From Megaleporinus macrocephalus (Eukaryota > Chordata > Actinopteri > Characiformes > Anostomidae): 64,000 nucleotides of DNA. Numbering within the stretch: the stretch's first letter is position 1; every line of letters starts with the position of its first letter. Shown here one piece after another: positions 22,440 through 33,656 of the stretch. The translations under genes and the position numbers were made by a program. Under the pieces are notes generated by a model, which saw nothing but the letters and a program-made list of their open reading frames with translations, did no database searches and was not told where the DNA came from. Location of the stretch: positions 44,213,377 to 44,277,376 of the forward strand of contig CM038715.1 of the NCBI GenBank assembly GCA_021613375.1, given 5' to 3'.

Positions 22440-22756
22440 GCACATCTCTCACATACACACCCATTAAACAGTACACACTTGCACACACTCTCACATACTC
22501 TCACACACACTCTTACACACTTACACACTCTCACACACTCTTTCACACTCTCTCACATACACACCCATTACACAGTACACACTCACACACACTCTTAAAC
22601 ACTGTTACACACTCTTACACACTCTCACACACTCACACACACTTTCACACACTCTCACACTCACACACTCTTACACACTCTCACACACACTATCACACAC
22701 TCTTACACTCACACACACTCTCACACACACTCTTACACACTCACATACTCTCACAC
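22440..22756. repeat. CA/CT-rich simple repeat
   Basis: Irregular ACACACTCTCACACACTCTT units with a short ACACCCATTA interruption appearing twice. The 150-codon frame over it (22346-22798) is a low-complexity artefact. Confidence 0.93.
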
Positions 22757-22784
22757 AGCAATAACTGCAGGACCAGGGCTTTTA

Positions 22785-23110
22785 AGGTGGAATTGTAAAA
22801 AATTAAGGTGGAATTTTAGAAATTTAAGGTGGAATTTTATGAATTTACTGTGGAGCTCTAGAAATTTAAGGTGGAGTTATAGAAATTTAAGGTGGAGTTC
22901 TGGGAATTAAAGGTGGAATTCTAGAAATTTAAGGTGGAGTTATAGAAATTTAAGGTGGAGTTATAGTAAATTTAGGCGGAATTGTAGAAGTTTAAGGTGG
23001 AGTTATAGAAATTTAAGGTGGAGTTATAGAAATTTAAGGTGGAGTTATAGTAAATTTAGGCAGAATTGTAGAAGTTTAAGGTGGAGTTCTAGGAATTTAA
23101 GGTGGAGTTG
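22785..23110. repeat. 21-bp minisatellite, about 15 copies
   Basis: Unit GGTGGAGTTATAGAAATTTA plus A, with variants (GGAATTGTAGAAGTTTAAG, GGAGTTCTAGGAATTTAAG). Confidence 0.93.
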
Positions 23111-23410
23111 TATGTTAAACGTGTTATAACATACATTAACACAGTATTTACAACAATGTCTTCCTTTCTTTCTGTCCTATGAAGGACACGTGGAAAAAAA
23201 CTGCTAATCACAAATAAAATTACACTCATATACACTCAAACATGCTGTTATACTATAAAGACACTCATGTAATAACAGGAGGCAACAAAGAAACTGATAC
23301 ACGTGTTACTACGTAGTCTATACTGCTGTCACTAGTGGTTACACTGTTGTTCATGTGTTGTTCATGTGTAATTACACAGTTATTACAGATAATTAATAAT
23401 TTGGGACAGA

Positions 23411-24799
23411 AAGTAAGTTCACCGCTCGTCCTCTCTGACTGACACCCGTCAGTGGCTACTTAACTCCAGGCTGCGTCTCTGCCGGGTCACCAGCTCTCCG
23501 TCATGTGGAGTGAAGCTAACAAGCTATAACAACAAATAAACAAGCAGCCATTACTGTTTCAGCAAACACAGTGAGTCACTGAAGGCTTCCTGGCCCGGTT
23601 CCTCCTGCAGAGTCGCTGGGAACTCCGCTGTCCATCTGTTCTCACTCACCTTTCAACGTCAGCATGCTCTCCAACTTTGTCGTACCTCGATTGTGGAGGT
23701 CTTCAGAGGGAGATGTTCTGAAAACCACCTTCTGAAGATGAAGCCAGTGTGGGCCTAGTGGTCAAGAGGAGTCCGCTGTGTGTATGTAGTGATACAGCTT
23801 GAGTATCTAAGTATGGATTCGGTGTAAACATGGTCAGGAAGTGTGTGTTGGACTCACTGTAAGGTCACTTAGACGACTGACCTTTTGAAGCAGCAGCTCA
23901 TTACTGACCCACTACTGACTTGCACAGCGATGAATGCGTAGGAGGCGTGACCATGCAGAGCGACCGCACACAGGTGGGACTTAATGTCATGTAAAACATT
24001 GTTGTTTAGGATTTGTAAAGATCAGGGGTATTTAATTAGAGTTCAGTACGGTCCAGTTGGTGGAAAGTTCTTCAGGCCAAGGTCTGGACCATCATAACTT
24101 CTAACTTGTGTTATGATTCAGTGTCATATACTGAAGTAGTCTAGTATCAGCATCTTCTGTCAACAACTGAAAGACCAACACATCACACATACCGTTCAGT
24201 ATATTTCAGTATATTTACTGTTTAAATACTGAACAGAATTCATTATTTTCAAACCTCTAATAAATGTTTTTCCCTTCACAAGGGGTGTATTAAAAAAAAC
24301 AGAATGCTATTTTAAAAAAGTTAAGTCTAAAAAAGTTAAATTCGATTTAACATCTTAACAGTTTCTCTCTCTCTTGTTTTCTTCTCTCAGACGTTCTCTT
24401 GTTCAGTGAGAGAAGTGAGCTCTTGGTGGTCCAGCAGGACTTTAAACCTGGGCTGAATTGGTGTGAGGGCCGTTCTCAGAACCTATGAGATGTTGGTGTG
24501 GAGCTGTCTGTGGGAAGAATAAACATGTCTCGCTCCGTTCCTGGTAGAAAAGTCGTTTTGTGATGTATTGTGCTGGGTTGCGGGGAAGTTGGAGTGTTTG
24601 CTGTGGTTAGAAGTGACCCGCCTGCTTCCAGCTGTGTCAGCCAGTGTTGATCAGTGGTTCTCTCCTGCTGCTGGTTCTACAAAGAGTGCTTTGCTCTGCA
24701 TATCGTTGTCTCTTGATGCAACAGTATGAAGAAAAGAAGCAAATGATGAATTTTTCCATGTCATATAGACAAATGTATATATAATTCAGGCTCTCGCGG
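23411..24799. other. Long unique spacer, nothing recognised
   Basis: About 1.4 kb of single-copy-looking DNA with an A-rich patch near 24290-24345. No open frame over 60 codons, no RNA gene or repeat recognised. Confidence 0.45.
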
Positions 24800-25260
24800 T
24801 AGTTTCTACATGTCTAACAGACAGATGGGTTCCCATATGTCCCTAAAACCTGGTTCACTAGACTTTAGCAGACGTGGTCCACAGTACTGTAGCTGGAAGT
24901 CTGAGGAGCAGAGCTACAGAGCGAGTATTTTGGGGAGTAATGGTGCTCGATGGCTCCCTATTTTCTACATCTGCCACGCTGTCGGGAAACTGATATATGG
25001 CTCCTGCTGTGTTTGGTACACTGGAACTTCTCCAGTGGGGAACATATCCACTGGTCTTTGTACCCCAGATGTAGACGCTAATGGGCTCCGATTACTCATC
25101 GATTTGAGTCACCACAACAGAGCTGACAGGAAAATCAAGAGGCCAGACGCCTGGGGCTGACCAGCAGGCTTTTCACCGCGGCTCCCCCGAGCTGCCAGCG
25201 CATGCCTTCCAACATGGAGATCCAGAGATGTTGCTCTCTGAGAATTCCCTCTCTCTCCAG
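24800..25260. promoter_or_regulatory. Candidate conserved non-coding island 7
   Basis: Repeat-free, information-dense sequence. Plus frame 24810-25160 (116 codons, includes VGKLIYGSCCVWYTGTSP) does start at ATG, but I recognise no domain and see no clear splice context. It could be an exon of an unknown gene; I favour a non-coding island. Confidence 0.3.
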
Positions 25261-25556
25261 TACGCAGCGGCCAGATGTTTTGTTGTAGAAATATTGTCTT
25301 TGTCAGTTTGCTACTGTGTAATCATTTCAATAGTTCAATAATTCAGAACCCAACTGCTACCAGACTTCAATGAAGAGTGTTAAAGATAAATATAAATATA
25401 AAACATCAGCGGAGAGCTGCTTTAACAGAAACAGACCAGTCTGACGTTCCTGATGTTTGTTATTATTATCCAAGATCACAACTGGACTCGTTACTGACTG
25501 TATATCTAATATATTTGATATAGACACTAATTTACTGAATAAATACTTATAATTCT

Positions 25557-25860
25557 GGTTCCATTGACTTACATTGAAAGTAAAGTATGTTTTTTGTCTC
25601 TCCTGTAAAGTTACTATTGTAGAAATCTAAGTTTTATATGTTTTTCATTGGGCAGCGACGATATACATATAAATGACCAATGATCATTTACACTGTGTGA
25701 AAATTTCATGATGAATAGACCAATAAAAATGCACCAACAAGAACTTCCCATTGGTTCCATTGACTTCCATTGAAAGTGAAGAAGGTTTTTGGTCTCTCCT
25801 TTAAAGACTTGTTTTTCTTTGGACAGCAACAATATATATATAGACAATGAAAAAAATGCT
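25557..25860. mobile_element. Fragment of a dispersed repeat with an internal direct duplication
   Basis: TTCCATTGACTTACATTGAA then TTTGTCTCTCCTGTAAAG (about 25559-25610) recurs as TTCCATTGACTTCCATTGAA then TTGGTCTCTCCTTTAAAG (about 25755-25806). The phrase is common in teleost interspersed repeats. No coding content; class not determined. Confidence 0.45.
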
Positions 25861-25901
25861 GATTGACTGTATATAATTTATATATGATATATACACTCAT
25901 T

Positions 25902-25953
<52 letters not shown>

Positions 25954-26065
25954 TATATACAACACTAATTGACTATATAAATATATTTAGTCAATTAGTG
26001 TTGTGTATATGAGATATATATGATATAGATGATATATACACCCCTCATATGAGCTACATATATAC
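25861..26065. repeat. (TA)n tract with flanking AT palindromes
   Basis: A pure TA run at about 25905-25951. On its right, ACACTAATTGACTATATAAAT is followed by its inverse, ATTTAGTCAATTAGTGTTGT, forming a hairpin of about 18 paired bases. Confidence 0.9.
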
Positions 26066-26277
26066 ATTTGTAGGATGATGCAGACCCTGTTGCTCTTGCT
26101 GGATGTGTTTGATGGAAATTGCTGTATATTGAACATGTTTTAATAGTGATTGTAATAAACACGTTCTAAGTAATGGTATCCGCTCCAATAGTCATAACAC
26201 AGTGTACTGTGTTAATAATTTAAATGTAAAGCTAAACAACCTTTACATTAAATAGAAGACCAATACTAATACAAGCA

Positions 26278-26540
26278 GCCATGTGGAATCATTCTGATGG
26301 TTTGGAAAGGTCTAGCTCTTGTTTAACTGGTGCAGCTCATGCGTTGGCAGTGCGGCGCTCTAATGTGTCGTATGAAAGAAAGCAGTCCTATCGGGATCTG
26401 GCAGGTCAGCGATTACTCCTTGTTTCTCACATCATTAACACAGGCTGGTGTTTCGACCCTTCGGAGTTTGACAGATTTTCTACAGCGTGCCTTGTTCCGT
26501 GAGTCAGCATGTGCGGTTTAGTGGGAGTCAGTGAGTCACC
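26278..26540. promoter_or_regulatory. Candidate conserved non-coding island 8
   Basis: Repeat-free, balanced base composition. Two overlapping short plus frames (73 and 63 codons) without domains. The call is compositional only. Confidence 0.3.
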
Positions 26541-26904
26541 GGACCAGAAGTTTGGAAAAGAAGAAGGAGTGAGGTGCGAGACAATAAAGCAGGAACAGGC
26601 CCGGCAGAGCCCGCCTTAGATGTGCTATCGGAGGTGGGAGTAGGTGTGGGAGCAGATAAGCGGGAGCGCCGACAGATGGAGGAATAAAAAGAAGCCGGAC
26701 TATGCGGCAGGTGCAGGAGTAACAGTGGGAGGAGGAGCTGGAGCATGAGGCTGAGTGAGCAGAGATCTTTGAGCCAAGGAGGAGGAATGGTGGAAGGCTG
26801 TACAGATGCAGGAGTAGGAATACACTGCAGGCTCTACTTACAGGGGAATTCCACCATGTTCTGTATAATTCACTGATTAAAATGTCAATCAGTATAAAAC
26901 TCTC
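26541..26904. other. Purine-rich unique spacer
   Basis: GGAGGAGG-rich on the plus strand around 26560-26830. Nothing specific recognised. Confidence 0.4.
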
Positions 26905-28822
26905 TGTTCTAGATCCAGTTAGAACAGTTCACAGTGGTTCTAGATACAGTCAGATCTGTTCACAGTGGTGGTGAATGGAACCAGACGTCCTCCTCTAAAA
27001 GCTCCTCACAGAAAGTTCTTACAGTAGATGTTATAAATACACTGTCTGATTCTGAGACGCTGTTTATGATAGTTTAGAGAAGATCTCAGTCTTAAACTCC
27101 ATTCATGGTGGAGGGATACATGCAGGACGCTGTGAGGTTCAAATAGTCCCCAAAGAAAACCTAGTATTTTCAGATCTTCCACATTTTACCATCAACATCC
27201 AGATGAACTCAGAAGACACGTGTAGCTCCACTGGTGGGTTTCATAGTAAATACAATGTGTAGATTTGTGTAGACATGGAGACCCCTGGTTACCATCACCA
27301 CCACTGTAAACACCATCACCACCACTGTAAACACCATCACCACCACTAAACACCATCACCACCACTGTAAACACCATCACCACCACTAAACACCATCACC
27401 ACCACTAAACACCATCACCACTGTAAACACCATCACCACCACTGTAAACACCATCACCTCCACTGTAAACACCATCACCACCACTAAACACCATCACCAC
27501 CACTGTAAACACCATCACCACCACTGTAAACATTATCACCACCACTGTAAACATCACCACCACCACTGTAAACACCATCACCACCACTGTAAACATCACC
27601 ACCACCACTGTAAACACCTTCACCACCACTGTAAACATCATCATCACCACCACTGTAAACACCATCACCGCCACTGTAAACATCATCACCGCCACTGTAA
27701 ACATCACCACCACTGTAAACACCATCACCATCACTGTAAACATCATCACCACCAGTGTAAACATTATCACTACCACTGTAAACACCATCACCATCACTGT
27801 AAACATCATCACCACCACTGTAAACATTATCACTACCACTGTAAACACCATCACCACCACTGTAAACATCATCACCACCACTGTAAACACCATCACCACC
27901 ACTGTAAACATCATCACCACCACAGTAATCACCATCACCACTGTAAACACCACCACCACCACTGTAAACACCATCACCACCACTGTAAACATCATCACCA
28001 CCACTGTAAACATTATCACTACCACTGTAAACACCATCACCACCACTGTAAACATCATCACCACCACTGTAAACACCATCACCACCACTGTAAACATCAT
28101 CACCACCACAGTAATCACCATCACCACTGTAAACACCACCACCACCACTGTACACACCATCACCACCACTGTAAACACCATCACCGCCACTGTAAACATC
28201 ACCACCACTGTAAACACCATCACCATCACTGTAAACATCATCACCACCACTGTAAACATTATCACTACCACTGTAAACACCATCACCATCACTGTAAACA
28301 TCATCACCACCACTGTAAACATTATCACTACCACTGTAAACACCATCACCACCACTGTAAACATCATCACCACCACTGTAAACACCACCACCACTATAAA
28401 CATCATCACCACCACAGTAATCACCATCACCACTGTAAACACCACCACCACCACTGTAAACACCATCACCACCACTGTAAACACCATCACCACCACTGTA
28501 AACATCATCACCACCACTGTAAACACCATCACCACCACTGTAAACACCATCACCACCACCACTGTAAACACCATCACCACCACTGTAAACACCATCACTT
28601 CCACTGTAAACACCATCACCACCACCACTGTAAATATCATCACCACCACTGTAAACACCATCACTTCCACTGTAAACACCATCACCACCACCACTGTAAA
28701 TATCATCACCACCACTGTAAACACCATCACCACCACCACTGTAAACACCATAAACAGCGTCTCAGACATCAGACAGTGTATTTATAACATCTACTGTGAA
28801 CAGATCTGACTGTATCTAGAAC
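26905..28822. mobile_element. Family B copy with a 21-bp array between inverted arms
   Basis: 26905-27197 is a near-identical copy of the family B tail at 5041-5277. A shortened inverted copy lies at 28750-28822, on the other side of the 21-bp array. Read on the minus strand, the right arm goes from TAGATACAGTCAGATCTG through TTCACAGTAGATG, so the segment between two CAGT words has been lost, as in a microhomology deletion. The array is thus enclosed by inverted arms of one element family. Confidence 0.7.
27290..28752. repeat. 21-bp minisatellite, about 70 copies, rich in TGTAAACA
   Basis: Monomer CACCATCACCACCACTGTAA plus A, with CATCATC, CATTATCACTACC and CAGTAATCACC variants. Most monomers contain TGTAAACA. 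Blocks of variants repeat (for example 27912, 28107 and 28413 around CAGTAATCACC). The minus strand has an ATG-started 454-codon frame (27405-28769) of FTVVVM-type repeats; its composition and repeat origin make a real protein unlikely. Confidence 0.97.
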
Positions 28823-28899
28823 CGAGAGTGACTCAGTTTACATCCTAACTGTTCTCCTGTACAGCAGCTGGACTGGCAAAAACATTGTCCGCCCACCTG

Positions 28900-29290
28900 C
28901 AGTGCTTCAGAACTCCGTGTAGTACTAATGGATGTTCTCCTCAGGTGTGTGGACTGAAGGTTCTCTGCAGCAGCAGTGCTGACTGGAGGGATGAAGGTGG
29001 AGAACGTGTCTGTTAATTGGAAATCATTTCCCCAAAGCGACTCTGGGGGGTCGGTCTCCCCCCGACCTGTCTACACTCCTTTCAAATGGGGATTTGTTTT
29101 ATTTCAGAGACCCCTCGTTGGCCCTTTAATAGGAATCCCAGTCCTCCAGCTGCTGGAGTGATCAGGGGAGGGAGGAGCTTGTAATCTATTCTGTCTGCAG
29201 CTCCTCCAAAGACCCCTCTCCTCCTCTGCTCATCTTCATTACCATGACACACATGCAGTGGTCTCAACGAGGAGATCCCGTCAGCAGAGC
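28900..29290. promoter_or_regulatory. Candidate conserved non-coding island 9
   Basis: Repeat-free. Contains TGTTAATTGGAAATCATTTC near 29010 and a C/G-run segment near 29045. No domain in the short frames. Confidence 0.3.
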
Positions 29291-29560
29291 GGCGTGAAGA
29301 AGACCTGACAACAAGCTGGATTTGTTTACTAATAACCTGTAACCTAAACTAACGCTTAAGGCACATCAGACATTAAAATCCCACATCCCCCAAAAGTATT
29401 TGGACCCTTTTAATTTTTTTTCCTTTCAACCACATGTAGATATTAACAGAAAGTAATGATGTGTAAATCATTTAAACCCCATATTCAGCAGAATACAGTA
29501 CATACAACAGATCAGACCAAACAGATGTTTTGATGTTTGTTGCACTTTAAACTTTATGCA

Positions 29561-30950
29561 GCTCTGTGTTCATCTCTGTGTTCATCTCTGTGTTCATCTC
29601 TGTGTTCATCTCTGTGTTCGTCTGTGTTCAGTGCTGTGTTCATCTCTGTGTTCAGCTCTGTGTTCAGCTGTATTTAGCTCTGTGTTCATCTCTGTTTTCA
29701 GCTCTGTGTTCAGCTGTGTTTTGCTCTATGTTCATCTTTGTGTTCAGCTGTGTTTAGCTCTGTGTTCATCTCTGTGTTCAGCTTTGTTTAGCTCTGTGTT
29801 CAGCTGTGTTTAGCTCTGTGTTCATCTCTTTGTTTAGCTCTGTGTTTTATCTCTGTGTTCATCGCTGTGTTCAGCTCTGTGTTCATCTCTGTGTTAATCT
29901 CTGTGTTCGTCTGTGTTCAGTGCTGTGTTCATCTCTGTGTTCATCTCTGTGTTCGTCTGTGTTCAGTGCTGTGTTCATCTCTGTGTTCATCTCTGTGTTC
30001 GTCTCTGTTCAGTGCTGTGTTCATCTCTGTGTTCAGCTCTGTGTTCAGCTGTATTTAGCTCTGTGTTCATCTCTGTGTTCATCTCTGTGTTCGTCTGTGT
30101 TCAGTGCTGTGTTCATCTCTGTGTTCAGCTCTGTGTTCAGCTGTATTTAGCTCTGTGTTAATCTCTGTGTTCATCTCTGTGTTCGTCTGTGTTCAGTGCT
30201 GTGTTCATCTCTGTGTTCATCTCTGTGTTCAGCTGTATTTAGCTCTGTGTTCATCTCTGTTTTCAGCTCTGTGTTCAGCTGTGTTAAGCTCTATGTTCAT
30301 CTTTGTGTTCAGCTGTGTTTAGCTCTGTGTTCATCTCTGTGTTCAGCTGTGTTTAGCTCTGTGTTCATCTCTTTGTTTAGCTCAGTGTTTTATCTCTGTG
30401 TTCATCGCTGTGTTCAGCTCTGTGTTCATCTCTGTGTTCAGCTGTGTTTAGCTCTGTGTTTAGCTCTGTGTTCATCTCTTTGTTTAGCTCTGTGTTTTAT
30501 CTCGGTGTTCATTGCTGTGTTTAGCTGTGTTTAGCTCTGTGTTCATCTCTTTGTTTAGCTCTGTGTTTTATCTCGGTGTTCATCGCTGTGTTTATCTCTG
30601 TGTTCATCTCTGTGTTCAGCTGTGTTTAGCTCTGTGTTTAGCTGTGTTTAGCTCTGTGTTCATCTCTGTGTTCAGCTGTGTTTAGCTCTGTGTTTAGCTG
30701 TGTTTAGCTCTGTGTTCATCTCTGTGTTCAGCTGTGTTTAGCTCTGTGTTTAGCTGTGTTTAGCTCTGTGTTCATCTCTTTGTTTAGCTCTGTGTTTTAT
30801 CTCTGTGTTCATCGCTGTGTTCAGCTGTGTTTAGCTCTGTGTTTTATCTCTGTGTTCATCTCTTTGTTTAGCTCTGTGTTCAGCTGTGTTTAGCTCTGTG
30901 TTTAGCTGTGTTTAGCTCTGTGTTCATCTCTTTGTTTAGCTGTATTTAGT
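29561..30950. repeat. 11/12-bp CTCTGTGTTCAT minisatellite, about 115 units
   Basis: Units CTCTGTGTTCAT, CTCTGTGTTCAG and CTGTGTTTAG in blocks that recur in order (for example 29625-29760 resembles 30095-30330). Cys/Val/Ser-rich frames of up to 114 codons are repeat artefacts. Confidence 0.96.
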
Positions 30951-30984
30951 ATACAGTATGTATACAGTTTTGTATGTAGTGTGA

Positions 30985-31081
30985 TCAGCCTGAGTGGTCT
31001 GAGTGGTCTGAATGGTCTGAATGGTCTGAATGGTCTGAGTGGTCTGAGTGGTCTGAATGGTCTGAATGGTCTGAGTGGTTT
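30985..31081. repeat. 9-bp TGGTCTGAA minisatellite, about 10 copies
   Basis: Alternating GGTCTGAAT and GGTCTGAGT units. Confidence 0.93.
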
Positions 31082-31419
31082 GTAAGTGTGTACATATGAC
31101 TTGCATCATCAAATGAGATCTGAGAAAAATAAATAATTACACTGGGGTGCTTAAACTTTTACATACACCTAAACACAGTAGTCTGATTATAGTGTAAATT
31201 ATATTTGCAGAAATTTCAGCTTATATATCTCCGTATGTTCATTATCTATTGTGTTCACTGTGTTCTATAGTAATCAATGCTGGTATGTGTGCATATTTAT
31301 TTATATTTAATATAATATTTCTGGATAAATGAGTGCAAATTGTAAGATTTCCCAATTCCATCACATAAAGTAGCTGCAGTAACCAAATATGAGTCCGTCA
31401 GTCGCAGTTAAACTCATAC

Positions 31420-31880
31420 GCATTCAGATTATTTACATTTCTCTGACATATAGCTGTAAACCGCGACGTGCCAGGAGCTCTGAAATACGGCTCGCCGAAC
31501 TCCAGAGCTATGAGTTAATATCCGCGAGGCAGAGCGTTCTTAAGTGCTTCAATTGAAATAGAGGAGTTTCCAGGCATCATGAAGAAAAATATTTAGACTT
31601 GAAGTCCTCAAATAAAATAGATACATTGAGCGGCGGCGTCACGGCCCATCGGGAAGCTCAGGATCAACTTAGTGTCCTCTCTGCGGTTTGGCCGGGATCT
31701 CCGAAACCGGCTTACCTGCTTTCAGGCACAATTTATCCTGAGGAGGAGATGTAGGTCAGGGAGCGAGTTTCTCAGGAGACGAAGGAGAAGAAGGCTTTCG
31801 AATCCAAACGGCCCCCTCAGTTCACTTGTCCATCACATCTGCGAGAGGAATCAGGAGAACACGGCTCTCTGCTGAAGATC
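31420..31880. promoter_or_regulatory. Candidate conserved non-coding island 10
   Basis: Repeat-free with CpGs and AT cores (GAGTTAATATCC, CTTCAATTGAAATAGAGG near 31547). A 67-codon plus frame at 31672-31875 is arginine-rich with no known domain. Confidence 0.35.
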
Positions 31881-31949
31881 TGAACATGACTGAGCAGCCT
31901 GAGTGAGCCGTTCAGTTACTGTTTCTTTATCTGATGGATTTATCGGATG

Positions 31950-32100
31950 GTTCCTCTGGAGGTTCCTCCTTTTGCTCTGAGGGGGTATTTTTCCCAGCCG
32001 CTGTTGCCCCTGGCGACACTCATTGGGGGAGTTGGACCTAATTTTTTTCTGTAAAGCTGCTTTGTGACAACATCTGCTGTAAAGAAATAAACCTGAATCT
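31950..32100 (+). mobile_element. L2-type LINE 3' tail, strongly truncated
   Basis: Shows GGTTCCTCCTTTTGCTCTGA, GTTGCCCCTGG, GACCTAATTTTTTTCTG and TAAAGCTGCTTTGTGACAAC then ATCTGCTGTAAAG. This is the best-preserved copy of the tail in the window; no coding part remains. Confidence 0.75.
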
Positions 32101-32252
32101 TAAAAATTGGTGCACATTGTTTTTAATGATAAATCTTTTTAGATTTATTATTATTTTTACTACGTAAGTATAAAAACTTCAGCTGCCGTTTCACTATGTA
32201 AAAGTTTTATTTTATAAACAATGAAAAAATGTAAAGCACAAATGAGGTTCTC

Positions 32253-32435
32253 CTCCTGCCTCAAAACTACAATTCCCATGATACACCTGTCTGTTACATC
32301 ATCGTCACATGCCCACAATCTGCCAACCAGAGGCTACAGTTTTCAGAGTAGTGATGTCATTCACCTGGTCCATTAGCCAGTTAGTATAAATACCTGTTCA
32401 GTTTGTTTGTCTCTTTGTGAACTTACAATAAAAGT
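32253..32435. repeat. Dispersed direct repeat, copy 1, ending in (TTTA)n
   Basis: About 180 bp, roughly 90% similar to 32971-33155. Starts with ACTACAATTCCCATGATAC, a good match to the ZNF143/Staf-type site, has AGTATAAATACC (TATA-like) near 32383 and ends TTGTGAACTTACAATAAAAG before a TTTA microsatellite (to about 32486). This could be a retroposon or an LTR fragment; class unresolved. Confidence 0.7.
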
Positions 32436-32489
32436 GTTTTATTTATTTAATTATTTTTATTTATTTATTTATTTATTTATTTATTTTTG

Positions 32490-32970
32490 TACACTAATAA
32501 CCCCACATACCATCACAGATGCTGGCCTTTGAACTGTGTAGTTTCTGATAGCAAGCCGGATCTCCTCTTTATCCTGGAGGATTCATGATTTCCAAGAAAA
32601 ATGATTCCAGAGTTTGATTCTGACACCATCGTAACTGATCTCAGGCCCAGAGAAGTCCGCGCCGCTGTTTCTGGATCTGTTTATATCTGTTTCTTCTTTT
32701 CATGGTAGAGTTTAGATTTGCTTTTCTTCAGCAGTGACAAAAATGTTTACAGAATTTTAATTAAATACTGGTTTTAGATGATTTTCTCATTGTGCCATTC
32801 TGTTTATAATTACAATTTTCCCAGCATTCCAAATTTTGGAAACAGGGTTATAAATCCATACCCAGGAATTACAGCCTACACGGCGTTCCTTTCATCAAAT
32901 GCTGCTACTTTTTTCTCTAAACATACTTTTGGTGATTGTAGAAAAAAACTAGGGTTTTGTGGTGCCCCTT
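32490..32970. other. AT-rich spacer between the two direct repeats
   Basis: No feature recognised; one frame of 98 codons (32778-33074) overlaps copy 2 without a domain. Confidence 0.4.
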
Positions 32971-33155
32971 CTGCCTCAGTCACCAAAATCTACAGTTCCC
33001 ATGATACACCTGTCTGTGACATCATCGTCACATGCTCACAATCTGCCAATCAGCTGCTACAGTTTTCAGAGTAGTGACGTCATTCACCTGTGTCCATTAG
33101 CCAGTTAGTAAAAATACCTGTTCAGTTTGTTTGTCTCTTTGTGAACTCACAACAT
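32971..33155. repeat. Dispersed direct repeat, copy 2, ending in (AT)n and T34
   Basis: Counterpart of 32253-32435 (AAATCTACAGTTCCCATGAT start, GTGAACTCACAAC end). The TATA-like element is changed to AGTAAAAATACC. Like copy 1 it ends directly at simple sequence. Confidence 0.7.
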
Positions 33156-33162
33156 GAGAGTC

Positions 33163-33656
<494 letters not shown>

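Larger units (their letters stand above)
22305..23410. mobile_element. Inverted-repeat element enclosing a CA-rich and a 21-bp array
   Basis: The left end TGTGTAATAACTATGTAGTT then ACACATGAACAGCAGTG (from about 22321) matches the reverse complement of the right end, CTGTAATAACTGTGTAATTA then CACATGAACAACA (about 23340-23390). The same terminal sequence borders the element at 51871-52401, so they are one family. This copy carries a CACACTCTTACA-type array and a GGTGGAGTTATAGAAATTTA array in its interior. Confidence 0.65.
29385..31180. mobile_element. Possible transposon-derived unit around the CTCTGTGTTCAT array
   Basis: CCCCAAAAGTATTTGGACCC (29388) on the left and TGCTTAAACTTTTACATACA (31148) on the right resemble, in opposite orientation, the AAAGTTTGGGCACCCC ends of fish Tc1-type MITEs. 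The resemblance is short, so this is weak. Confidence 0.3.

Noticed and set aside
24810..25160. 116-codon frame as a real exon
   Set aside because: No recognised domain, no convincing splice sites, and the sequence looks like the other non-coding islands. Left as a regulatory candidate.
27405..28769. 454-codon minus frame starting with ATG
   Set aside because: Made of FTVVVM-type repeats from the 21-bp array, starting inside an inverted repeat arm. Length follows from the period being a multiple of three.
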